Assembly (NCBI RefSeq): GCF_010672525.1
Contig: NZ_JAAHGH010000034.1
Location: 1 to 64,000, forward strand
Source: Okeania sp. SIO2B3
GTDB taxonomy: Bacteria > Cyanobacteriota > Cyanobacteriia > Cyanobacteriales > Microcoleaceae
Direction of reading: 5' to 3'
Length of the DNA stretch: 64,000 bases
The notes under the pieces are model-generated. The model was not told the DNA's origin, made no database searches, and was given only the letters and a program-made list of their open reading frames with translations. Every line of letters begins with the position of its first letter. Positions within the stretch are counted from its first letter, which is position 1. A program made the position numbers and the translations under genes. Positions 45,066 to 53,900 of the stretch are shown here, piece after piece.

Positions 45066-45166
45066 ATCCCCCTTTTTAAGGGGGACTTCCGGTTCCCCCC
45101 TTTGTCAAGGGGGGTTAGGGGGGATCTCCTGCACCGTGTACCTCACGCTTACTGAAAAATGCTATA
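45021..45166. mobile_element. MITE inserted in the DUF433 gene, carrying a hairpin repeat
   Basis: 146 bp. The left end TATAGCGGTTTTCAC...GTGAGGTAC and right end GTACCTCAC...GAAAAATGCTATA are imperfect inverted repeats of about 28 bp with TA at both edges. Inside are two CCCCCTAAATCC/GGGG-type hairpins (45055-45125). The insertion separates the antitoxin from its toxin start. Confidence 0.7.
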
Positions 45167-45187
45167 TCAACAAACCCAACCTTAAGA

Positions 45188-45313
45188 ATGACTCAAATTC
45201 GTCTATATTTGGATGAAGATACAAGTGATAATCACAATTGCCATTATAATAGAAAGCGATCGCTCTACAAAGTTAGCGATCGCTCTAATGGGTGGCAAAG
45301 GATGGTAAACTAA
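45188..45313 (+). pseudogene. truncated DUF5615 toxin fragment
   Basis: ATG at 45188 gives MTQIRLYLDEDT, the near-invariant beginning of DUF5615 PIN-like toxins, then loses similarity after about 13 residues, passes through two GCGATCGC-type octamers and stops at 45313 (41 aa). The catalytic remainder is deleted. It was the partner of the DUF433 gene. Confidence 0.6.
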
Positions 45314-45365
45314 GCTACTATTGACAGCAAAATATTTTAAAAATACAAAAAAGAGGGATAAAATT

Positions 45366-46706
45366 ATGGGAAATCTCGGTAAGCAACAAGTTAGATCTAG
45401 GCAAGTACCAAATATTGGTCACAGAAAGAGCATTTTTCAGGAAAGTAAATTTCCCCCGGTTGTTCAGAATGTTGCAGATACCTCAGCAACAACTGACTTA
45501 TCAGAATACCGCAAACCTAAAACTGGGGAAATGATAGCGAATGTAATGGGAAATCTTTCTCAGTCAAATTCTTCACCGCCTCCAAGTTATATGGAGGGTA
45601 AGCAGTTACAAGTACCGAGGCGTCAGCAAGGGGAAGCTCATATTGCACCTGTACATCAGCTCAAAGCACCACCTCGGTCTGGTGTTTCTACGGTAGATAT
45701 GGTTCAAAGAAAAACAAATGAGTTCACCCATTTGGCGCAGGAAGACAGTAAATATGAAAATTACAGTACAGGGACAATTACTAATCCAATAGTACAAAGA
45801 GTAATAAAAGGTAACGATCCTTTGGAAAACAGAATTTTAGAACCGGGAAATGAAAATGATTTACTATATGGCCTTACAGAATATAGAGGAACAACAATAA
45901 AACGGATAAAAGAGAGCGCTCGACAGGATAACAAACCTGAAATAGAAAATAGGAAAATGACAATAGATGATTACAATAAAGCAGTGGGCATCACTGAAGC
46001 TATAAGCTTATATCCACTTATGGGGATATATACGGTCAGAAAGGCTCTAGAAGATCCTAAAAAATGGAAACAATATTTGTCGAATTCACAACATGATTAC
46101 CCAAAGGAAGAAGAGGGAGTACATATCTCTAATGAACAAAAATGGATGAAATTTCTTGTAGACGAACGCGAGAAAATAGGTCTATTTGATTTAGGTAATC
46201 GTACACCTCAAGGTAGAAAGTTTTTAATATTGCCAGGAGAAGCAACAGGTCTAAAGCTCATCAAGTCTAAAAAAAGGTTTGAAAAGAACATAGACGAGAA
46301 TTTTAATAAAGAATTAACAGAAAAGCTAGTGCATAAATTATTAAGTTATGGAACAGATTATGAGACCGCGCTCAAGAAGTTTTCTGAATTAAACAAGAGA
46401 AATAATCAATTAGCGCAAGATGTGAATACATGGGTACAGAATGCTTTTTGGCGACGGACAAGCAAATTGGGAATTGACTTTGCAACAACCGAATCAGGAT
46501 TAGATGCTAGGGTACATTTCAACCTTACATCAGGTAGGCGGAATGATAGAGGATGGAGTCCTGTTCCAGGGGGAATAATTAAAGATGTTGAAGAGGATCG
46601 AGGTAAGAGAAAGATAACCGAAAGTGAGTGGCGATATGCACAGAAGTTAATAAGAAATGACCCAAGTTTGAAAGAACGCATATTAGAATATAGTGAATAT
46701 GAATAA
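45366..46706 (+). CDS. eCIS cargo candidate 1: shared leader, no DUF4157 domain, unknown C-terminus
   Basis: 446 aa from ATG 45366; this ATG aligns with the starts of the next two genes, although the frame is open further upstream. Residues 1-105 are nearly identical to the leaders of cargo 2 and 3 (VRSRQVPNIG, FQESKFPPVVQNV, GEMIANVMGNLSQSN, HIAPVHQLKAPP). It then diverges and lacks the DUF4157 segment. The 340-residue C-terminus is helical and charged and ends with a GIDFATTESGLDARVHFNL stretch and ITESEWRYAQKLI. No named toxin family recognised. Placement within the eCIS cluster and the shared leader argue for a loaded effector or lumen-associated protein; its biochemical activity is unknown. 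Confidence 0.75.
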   Translation: MGNLGKQQVRSRQVPNIGHRKSIFQESKFPPVVQNVADTSATTDLSEYRKPKTGEMIANVMGNLSQSNSSPPPSYMEGKQLQVPRRQQGEAHIAPVHQLKAPPRSGVSTVDMVQRKTNEFTHLAQEDSKYENYSTGTITNPIVQRVIKGNDPLENRILEPGNENDLLYGLTEYRGTTIKRIKESARQDNKPEIENRKMTIDDYNKAVGITEAISLYPLMGIYTVRKALEDPKKWKQYLSNSQHDYPKEEEGVHISNEQKWMKFLVDEREKIGLFDLGNRTPQGRKFLILPGEATGLKLIKSKKRFEKNIDENFNKELTEKLVHKLLSYGTDYETALKKFSELNKRNNQLAQDVNTWVQNAFWRRTSKLGIDFATTESGLDARVHFNLTSGRRNDRGWSPVPGGIIKDVEEDRGKRKITESEWRYAQKLIRNDPSLKERILEYSEYE

Positions 46707-46789
46707 AAATTGCGATCTTTGTGGTCTTAATATTAAAGCTAAAACATTATAATACTGTCCAAAAAATTATAGAAAAGAGGCAAAAAATT

Positions 46790-48088
46790 ATGGGAAATCT
46801 CGGTAAGCAACAAGTTAGATCTAGGCAAGTACCAAATATTGGTCAGAGAAAGAGCATTTTTCAGGAAAGTAAATTTCCCCCGGTTGTTCAGAATGTTGCA
46901 GCAACCTCAGCAACTACTAACTTATCTGGATACCGCAAACCTAAGACTGGGGAAATGATTGCCAATGTAATGGGAAATCTTTCTCAGTCAAATTATTCAC
47001 CGCCACCAAGTTATATGAACGGTAAGCAGTTACAAGTACCGAAACCTCAGCAAAGGGAAGCTCATATTGCACCTGTACACCAGCTCAAAGGACCTCCTCA
47101 GTCTAGTTTTCCTACAGCACAAGTGCCTCCGAATAAAACCGGATTACCAGATCGCCTCAAAGCAGGGGTAGAAAATTTATCAGGATATTCTCTTGATAAT
47201 GTTAGGGTTCATTATAATTCGTCTAAACCTGCTCAGTTACAGGCGTTAGCTTACACTCAAGGGACGGATATTCATGTAGCACCAGGACAGGAGAAACATT
47301 TGCCCCATGAAACGTGGCACGTTGTTCAGCAGATGCAGGGAAGGGTGAAACCGACGATGCAGATGAAGGGAGTGCAAGTTAATGATGATGTTGGATTAGA
47401 GAAAGAGGCAGATATGATGGGACCAGCAGCAATTTTAAAACAGAATAATGTAGAGGGAACTACAAGAAGTATTTCGTTTCATTCCAGTGTGGTTCAAAGA
47501 ATAGAGTTAAATAATAATGTAATTGTAAGTTCGTTTGATAGGTCAAAATTTGTAAATGAAGAAAATGCTATAATTACTACTTCTGCTACGCAGGAATCGT
47601 TTACTGGTGGGCATGCAATGATGTTTTTAGAAATATTAGATGAAGATAATTTAGCGAATACTTTTTTGATTCATTTAACTACTCCTGGTGATGGTACAAT
47701 AAATGTTGATATAAAGCAACTTCAAATAGAGTATAATCCTTCTTCTGTTTCTTCTCTCTTTTTCAGTCGGCGTATTGAAGGTGAGTTAAGAATTCCAGCA
47801 AAAACTCAATCGTATGTAGTAGATCGTCAGAAAGGCTTTATTGCAATGGCTTTGGCTAGGCAAATTGGTGACGATCCTAATAATAGGTATATATTAAGTG
47901 GAAGTAAATTTTTGAATCTTAATCCGTTCTCAAGTGTTACGTATATGAATTGTTCTGATTTTGTTGAGAAAATTCTTAATGAAGTTGGTGTTTCTATTAG
48001 TGGAGGGATATTGAGCCGACCTTCTGTTGTATCTGAAAAAGATACTAGAACAAATGAACAGATTTATCGAGAAGCTACAAAGTTGTGA
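46790..48088 (+). CDS. eCIS cargo candidate 2: leader, DUF4157, C-terminal H...NC papain-like domain
   Basis: 432 aa from ATG 46790 with AGAGG upstream. Residues 1-105 are the shared leader. Residues 117-200 are the eCIS-core DUF4157 domain (GLPDRLKAGVENLSGYSLDN, VRVHYNSSKPAQLQALAYTQ) with HETWH at 173-177 in the HExxH position. The C-terminus has FTGGHAMMFLE (His 275) and YMNCSDFVEKIL (Cys 388). That His-before-Cys order with an NC motif is the signature of circularly permuted NlpC/P60 (LRAT/YiiX-like) hydrolases or acyltransferases. It would be a toxin delivered by the particle. DUF4157 is confident; the catalytic assignment is inference. Confidence 0.8.
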   Translation: MGNLGKQQVRSRQVPNIGQRKSIFQESKFPPVVQNVAATSATTNLSGYRKPKTGEMIANVMGNLSQSNYSPPPSYMNGKQLQVPKPQQREAHIAPVHQLKGPPQSSFPTAQVPPNKTGLPDRLKAGVENLSGYSLDNVRVHYNSSKPAQLQALAYTQGTDIHVAPGQEKHLPHETWHVVQQMQGRVKPTMQMKGVQVNDDVGLEKEADMMGPAAILKQNNVEGTTRSISFHSSVVQRIELNNNVIVSSFDRSKFVNEENAIITTSATQESFTGGHAMMFLEILDEDNLANTFLIHLTTPGDGTINVDIKQLQIEYNPSSVSSLFFSRRIEGELRIPAKTQSYVVDRQKGFIAMALARQIGDDPNNRYILSGSKFLNLNPFSSVTYMNCSDFVEKILNEVGVSISGGILSRPSVVSEKDTRTNEQIYREATKL

Positions 48089-48119
48089 TTTTAAGTAAAA
48101 AGGATTGATAAAAAAAATT

Positions 48120-50009
48120 ATGGGAAGTTTTTGTCGGCAGAAAGTTAGATCCAGCCAAGTACCAAATATTGGTCAGAGACAGAGCATTTTTCAGGAAAGT
48201 AAATTTCCCCCGGTTGTTCAGAATATTACAGCAACCTCAGCAACAACTGATTTATCAGAATACCGCAAACCTCAGACTGGGGAAATGATAGCGAATGTAA
48301 TGGGAAATCTTTCTCAGTCAAATTCTTCACCGCCTCCAAGTAATATGAATGGTAAGCAGTTACAAGTACCGAGACCTGAGCAAAGGGAAGGTCATATTGC
48401 ACCTGTACACCAGCTCAAAGCACCACCTCGGTCTGGTTTTCCTACAGCACAAGTGCCTCCGAATAAAACTGGGTTGCCAGATCGCCTCAAAGCAGGGGTA
48501 GAAAATTTATCAGGATATTCTCTTGATAATGTTAGGGTTCATTATAATTCGTCTAAACCTGCTCAGTTACAGGCGTTAGCTTACACTCAAGGGACGGATA
48601 TTCATGTGGCACCAGGACAGGAGAAACATTTACCCCATGAAGCATGGCACGTTGTTCAGCAGATGCAGGGAAGGGTGAAACCAACGATGCAGATGAAGGG
48701 AAATCTGAATGTGAATGATGATGCTGTGTTGGAAAAAGAGGCTGATGTAATGGGAGGAAAAATCAAGGAATTAAGTAGTTATAGTGGCTACACGGTGCCA
48801 GATAGTTTAGTTAAAAATAATTTTGGTGTTGTTGGGCAACAAACTATTCTGAATATTAAAAATAGCTCTGAAATTCAGCGTAAAATAGTTGACAGTGGTG
48901 TTGGTGGCTCGCTGGAAGAAAATATGGTTGAAAATAAACTAAAAGAAAAAAATATAGATATAGAAGTGATTGGTGTTAAAAATTATTTGAGAAACAGAAT
49001 TAAAAGCAGGTTAGATTTTACTCTAGACCAAATAATTGATCGAATAGTGAAAATTTCAGTTGATAATCATAAACAGATAAATCTTGATGAGAACTGTCAC
49101 CAGTTTGAAACTGTGAATGAATATGTTGAAAGAACAGGTGTACGTACATTATACAGAAGTATCAGAAGTAAAGATGTTGATAAGGATAAATTTGAATTGA
49201 ATCAAAAAGTATCCGTACCTGCGGAAATAAAGTTGCCAACATCTCCGGGAGAGCGGTTCAAGGAACTAAAAAATCTTCATAGGCATCCAATGGAATCGCA
49301 CGAGTCCCCTAAAAGAACAAAAATAACTAATGAAATAGAATTGATACCTGGAGATTCTATGGCACAGTTGCTTCCTGCCGATCAGGTGAGTGGTTCATTT
49401 GCAACACAGTTTATTAGTACGTCAAGTAATCCTTTGGGTGCTATTGTTAATACTGTTAAGAATTGGGATTCAGGATCTAATCGGACTCGTATGAGACCTC
49501 TTAGATTTTGGGACCCAGTAGTCAAGATAGATTTAACTTATTTACTTAATCATCAGGACATTAGAATATATGATATGAAAGCAGACTATATTGAATGGCC
49601 GAACTTAAATACCACTGGGGTAGGAGTGAAGGCTAATGCTGAAGTTGATAATGAAATTTTAATCAGTGGTAAATTGCCGCCACAAGCGGTAGAAATTTAT
49701 CGTGCGGAGCCGGGTAGAATTGCGCTTGATGTTCTTGAGAAAACTGCGCAGCCTCCATCTAGTTTACTTCAACTTAGTGAAATAAGTAGTCTTTTATGGT
49801 ATGCTAGAGATTCTGAAGTAGATTATGTTGTTGATATTCTTAATTCATTGGTTGAAAACAATATTCTCAAGTGTAATCAAATAGTTAGTGAATTGAAGGG
49901 GGAAGATAAAAAAGATGATCCCTCTAATGCATTTATTTCTGCTTTAAAGAAGGTTTTAGGCAAGGAACGTGCACAGGAACAATTGCTTGAGAATGAAATT
50001 TATACTTAA
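48120..50009 (+). CDS. eCIS cargo candidate 3: leader, DUF4157, C-terminal ADP-ribosyltransferase-like domain
   Basis: 629 aa from ATG 48120. The leader (1-105) and DUF4157 (about 117-200, with HEAWH at about 173-177) are nearly identical to cargo 2, including long stretches identical at the DNA level. After a variable linker, residues 330-540 show the R-S-E pattern of mono-ADP-ribosyltransferases: Arg in TLYRSIRS (about 347), FISTSSNP (about 432-437), and EVDNEILISG with catalytic-type Glu near 512, followed by the usual strand (VEIYRAEPG). The last 90 residues are helical. Function as a delivered ADP-ribosylating toxin is inferred from motif and context. Confidence 0.8.
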   Translation: MGSFCRQKVRSSQVPNIGQRQSIFQESKFPPVVQNITATSATTDLSEYRKPQTGEMIANVMGNLSQSNSSPPPSNMNGKQLQVPRPEQREGHIAPVHQLKAPPRSGFPTAQVPPNKTGLPDRLKAGVENLSGYSLDNVRVHYNSSKPAQLQALAYTQGTDIHVAPGQEKHLPHEAWHVVQQMQGRVKPTMQMKGNLNVNDDAVLEKEADVMGGKIKELSSYSGYTVPDSLVKNNFGVVGQQTILNIKNSSEIQRKIVDSGVGGSLEENMVENKLKEKNIDIEVIGVKNYLRNRIKSRLDFTLDQIIDRIVKISVDNHKQINLDENCHQFETVNEYVERTGVRTLYRSIRSKDVDKDKFELNQKVSVPAEIKLPTSPGERFKELKNLHRHPMESHESPKRTKITNEIELIPGDSMAQLLPADQVSGSFATQFISTSSNPLGAIVNTVKNWDSGSNRTRMRPLRFWDPVVKIDLTYLLNHQDIRIYDMKADYIEWPNLNTTGVGVKANAEVDNEILISGKLPPQAVEIYRAEPGRIALDVLEKTAQPPSSLLQLSEISSLLWYARDSEVDYVVDILNSLVENNILKCNQIVSELKGEDKKDDPSNAFISALKKVLGKERAQEQLLENEIYT

Positions 50010-50163
50010 ATTTGATTTATATAGTACAGAATAAATTAAGAATAATTGAGCCATCGAAGGGATATTACAATCTAAATTTCATCTAGATTAAAAGGAAATT
50101 ATTCCCTAATTCTTAAACTTCAGATAACTACCATTCCTAGTCAAATCAAAAAATCAAAATTAA

Positions 50164-50601
50164 ATGTCTAGATTTATTCTTATAGATGGCGACAAAGCCA
50201 ATTTTATTCCCGTCTTTGGGAAAGCAATAGTTACAGTAAGACCAGGTAGATTAAAAGCTAGTGGTAGATCCACATTAAAAGGTAAAAAAATCTGTGTGGA
50301 TGGGGATGAAAAAAAGTTATCTGTTTGCGGATGTATGTACATTTCTCCTCCTTATGTAATTCCTGGAACTGGTACATTAAAAATAGCATCTTTAGGAATA
50401 GATCAAAAGGCTAGAAAAACTTATAGTGGTCGAAAAAAAGTCCTATTGAAAGGAAGCATATTTATAGCTAAATTTAAAGTTCAAAGTCCTGCTATAAAAC
50501 CTCCTACTGCTCCTGGAGAACCTCCTACACCAGACCCCATGCGTCAATATTCAGGAATGGGAACTTTTTCCACAATTAATACAAAATGGCAAGCAACTTA
50601 A
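50164..50601 (+). CDS. PAAR-like spike-tip protein (Afp10-like)
   Basis: 145 aa. It combines a glycine-rich beta N-terminus (FILIDGDKANFIPVFGKAIV, GRSTLKGKKICVDGDEK) with the eCIS PAAR-like C-terminus (KVLLKGSIFIAKFKVQSPAI, then PTAPGEPPTPDP, and YSGMGTFSTINTKW). Afp10 homologues sharpen the trimeric spike and may carry effectors. It follows the three cargo genes directly, suggesting cargo and tip are expressed together. Three cysteines, two of them in VCGCMY, are available for metal binding. No toxin extension. Confident. Confidence 0.85.
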   Translation: MSRFILIDGDKANFIPVFGKAIVTVRPGRLKASGRSTLKGKKICVDGDEKKLSVCGCMYISPPYVIPGTGTLKIASLGIDQKARKTYSGRKKVLLKGSIFIAKFKVQSPAIKPPTAPGEPPTPDPMRQYSGMGTFSTINTKWQAT

Positions 50602-50917
50602 TCAAATTAATTTTAGTCGATCGCGACTTACGCAGTAACATTTTATCTAGTGTGGGCGAATGCCATTCGCCTCTACGGGTGGTGTATTATTTAGTATTTT
50701 GCGTAAGTCCTGTTAATTAAATTTAGATTAAAATTTATATATTTATTTAAAACAAACTTGAAAATAAGTTTATAAATACGCAATTATTATTCATAATTTA
50801 TCTTGAATTTAGTCAGGTTGTTATGGTTTAAAATTACTGGGAAATAGATAATAGTTAAAAGCCCAAAAAATTGCAGAAGATTGAGGAAAACTAATAAGTT
50901 GAAATGGGTATTAGCTG
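50602..50917. other. non-coding gap with MITE
   Basis: 316 bp between the tip and the large baseplate gene. The MITE at 50625-50712 fills the left part. The rest is AT-rich leader with no supportable gene or strong hairpin. Confidence 0.5.
50625..50712. mobile_element. MITE, CAGGACTTACGCA family, copy 3
   Basis: 88 bp. The left end is degraded (GACTTACGCA) and the right end TGCGTAAGTCCTG intact, with an internal GGGCGAATGCCATTCGCC palindrome and GGGTGGTGTATTATTTAG matching copy 2. Confidence 0.7.
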
Positions 50918-53900
50918 ATGAGTGAAAATCAACAAAAAACTTTTCGGGATGGGGTGAGTCAGAGCGATCGCCTCCTGAAACAACTGAAACCAGATTATGT
51001 GGCAGTGGAGGAGCGCAGTCTGTCAGATTTCCTTAAGTTTGTACAAGAGTATGCTAAGAATGTCAATTATTATGATGAATCTAATAGAAAAAAGGGTGAT
51101 TGGTCTAATTTCTTTCCTAGCAAAGATACCAAAGAAAAAAATGATAAAGATGTTCAGGATATGGTGGATTACATTGAGAATCCCCAAAAATTTCAGTCAG
51201 ACCAAGAGACATTAAGGCAATTATATCAGGCTCATATTGAGAATCCTCAAAAGTTTCAGGAATATCAAGATAAATTAAGGCAATTAAGGCAATTATATCA
51301 GCCTCATTTAGTTTTATTATTCACATTTTTAAAATTATTAGAACATCCTCAGCAGCAGTTTAAAGACCTGACTGGAAGATATCTTGATTTTTATTATAAA
51401 GATGTACTGAAGTTAACCAAAAAAAAAGAAGTACCTGACAAGGTAAATGTAATTTTTGAGCTAGTTCCAGGTGTAGAAGAACATCTAATTAAAAAGGAAA
51501 CATTGCTAAATGCGGGTGTAGATAGTCAAGGTATTGACCGTTATTATAAGATTGATAGAGAGATAAATGTTAATCAAGCTCAAGTAGCTAGTATTAAAAC
51601 TTTATTTGTTCAGAAAAACGAATCAGATGAAATTGAAAATATTTATGCAAATTCTGTAGCTGATGCAGAAGAGGGAGAGGAAAGTGAATTACAATTAGAA
51701 AAAAGTTTTCAAACTTTAGGAAGTGATGATAAGGAAAAAAATAATACGCCAATAATTATCGGTTTTGCTGTTAGTTCTCCGGTATTATTTTTGCCAGAAG
51801 GTAAACGGACTATTCTTCTGAATTTGGAAGCAAAAGAAGAAATTTTGAATCCAGAGAGTATCCAAGAATTAATAAATACTAAGGTTGAACCTTTTGATAT
51901 TTACTTGAGTAGTGGATTGGAATGGATACAACTTCAATCTTTTAGTTGGGGAACAGGCGATTTTATATTTATAGGACAAAAACCACTAAAATGCTATGAT
52001 TCTCAAGAAATATCTCTGTCTGAAGAGGATAAGACTGTTTCTTTAAGTAATGGAAATGGAGAATTTGACGAGGAAAATGTAGGGCAAATTCTGATATCGA
52101 ATGACGGTCAAATATTCAAGATTACCTCATTAAAAACAGACGATAAAAAAACTGCTAATCTAGAAATAATTTTAGAGAATAAAACTATTAAAGAGAATTT
52201 TGAGAATAAACAAATAAATTTATATGGGAATTTAGCAATTATCGATCATAATAATAATACTAACAATTCATTACTGCTTGAGTTAACCCTTGATTCGACT
52301 TTACCTGCCATTTTACCACTCAATTTAGATGAATCAAATGAGGAGTTAGATTTTGTGGTTCCAACTCCCTACCCAATTATCAAATTTCTGTTGAAAGAAG
52401 TAAAAAATACCGAGCCAAACAAATATAAAATATATTATGAAGAATTTAAGTCTATAGAATTAACAAAAGTCTATATACAGGTCAAAGCTGAAAATATTCA
52501 AGATATAAAACTACGAAATGATAACTCAGTCCTTGATAGTAAAGCAGCTTTTGAGCTGTTTGGTGATGCTCCAAAAGTAGGTTCGGGTTTTTATTTTGCT
52601 AATCAAGAAATAAGCCAGAAAAAATTAGATAGTCTGACTTTAAAAATGGAATGGATGGGACTTCCTGATGACTTTGAAAAGCACTATAAAGCTTATTCGG
52701 AGAATGTTGAAAATACTGCGATTAAAAATGACAGCTTTAAAGCTAATTTAAAGTTTCTTAACAATAAAAATTGGGTTGGTATTGAAAGCTCCAAATCTAT
52801 TTTTGCTGAAGTTGATGGTACTTTGAGTAATGAAATTAGCCTTAATTATCAAAAATTCAATGATATTAAAGACTATTCTCCAGACACTTCTACCCTAGAA
52901 ATTGATACAGACGATCCTTTTGAATACAGCAGGTACTTTAAATTAGAATTAGAAAAACCAGACTTTGGGCATGATTTATATCCTATAGTATTAAATCAAA
53001 TTGCTTTGTCTAACTCCACATCAAATTCAGGAGATATAATAACTCCTGGAGGTACAACAACTCTAGAAGGTATAATAACTCCAGGGGATACAATAACTCC
53101 AGAGGATACAATAACTCTAGAAGGTACAATAGCTCCAGGAGGTACAATAACTCTAGAGGGTACAATAACTCCAGAGGATACAATAACTCCAGAAGATACA
53201 ATAACTCTAGAAGGTACAATAACTCCATATCCTACTAAAATTGTATATCCTCCTTACACCCCGGAGGTAAAAGCGATTTCCCTTGACTACACTACTTCAG
53301 TCGAAATTAACTTGCCAGATTCTCCAAAAGGACAAGACTCTGACAAAATATTTCAAATTCATCCTTTTGGGTATTATGTGGAGATCCAAGATTCATTTGG
53401 CTATGGAGATCAAAATGAAGAAAAGAAAAAATACCTCCTACCTCAATACGAAAATGAGGGAAGGTTATACATTGGTCTTCACAATCTAAAGCCTCCTCAA
53501 AATATCTCTATTCTCTTTCAAATAATACCAGGAAGTGGTGAGAAAGAATTAGAAACACCTCTGGTTGACTGGCATTACTTAGATGGTAATTCTTGGAAAA
53601 AGTTTAAAGATAAAGAGATAGTGTATGATAGTACAGGTAAGTTATTAAATACGGGGATTATCCAGTTGGCAGTGCCAACATTAGATCCTGAACAGCATAT
53701 ATTACCTAGTGGTTTACATTGGTTACGAGCTAGTGTAGCAGAAAATGCTTTGGCTATTCCTGGCACTCTGGGTATCAAAACTCAAGCAGTCAGTGCTACT
53801 TTCTTAAATCAGGGGAATGCTGCCGATCACTTTGCCAAACCTTTACCAGCTAATTCTATTCAAGGGTTTGTTATTCCTGAATCAGCTATTAAAATAGTCA

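Noticed and set aside
53010-53228. Leucine-rich open frame on the minus strand in the baseplate gene
   Set aside because: It is the reverse reading of the 15-bp tandem repeat (LLYLLELLYPLE ladder).
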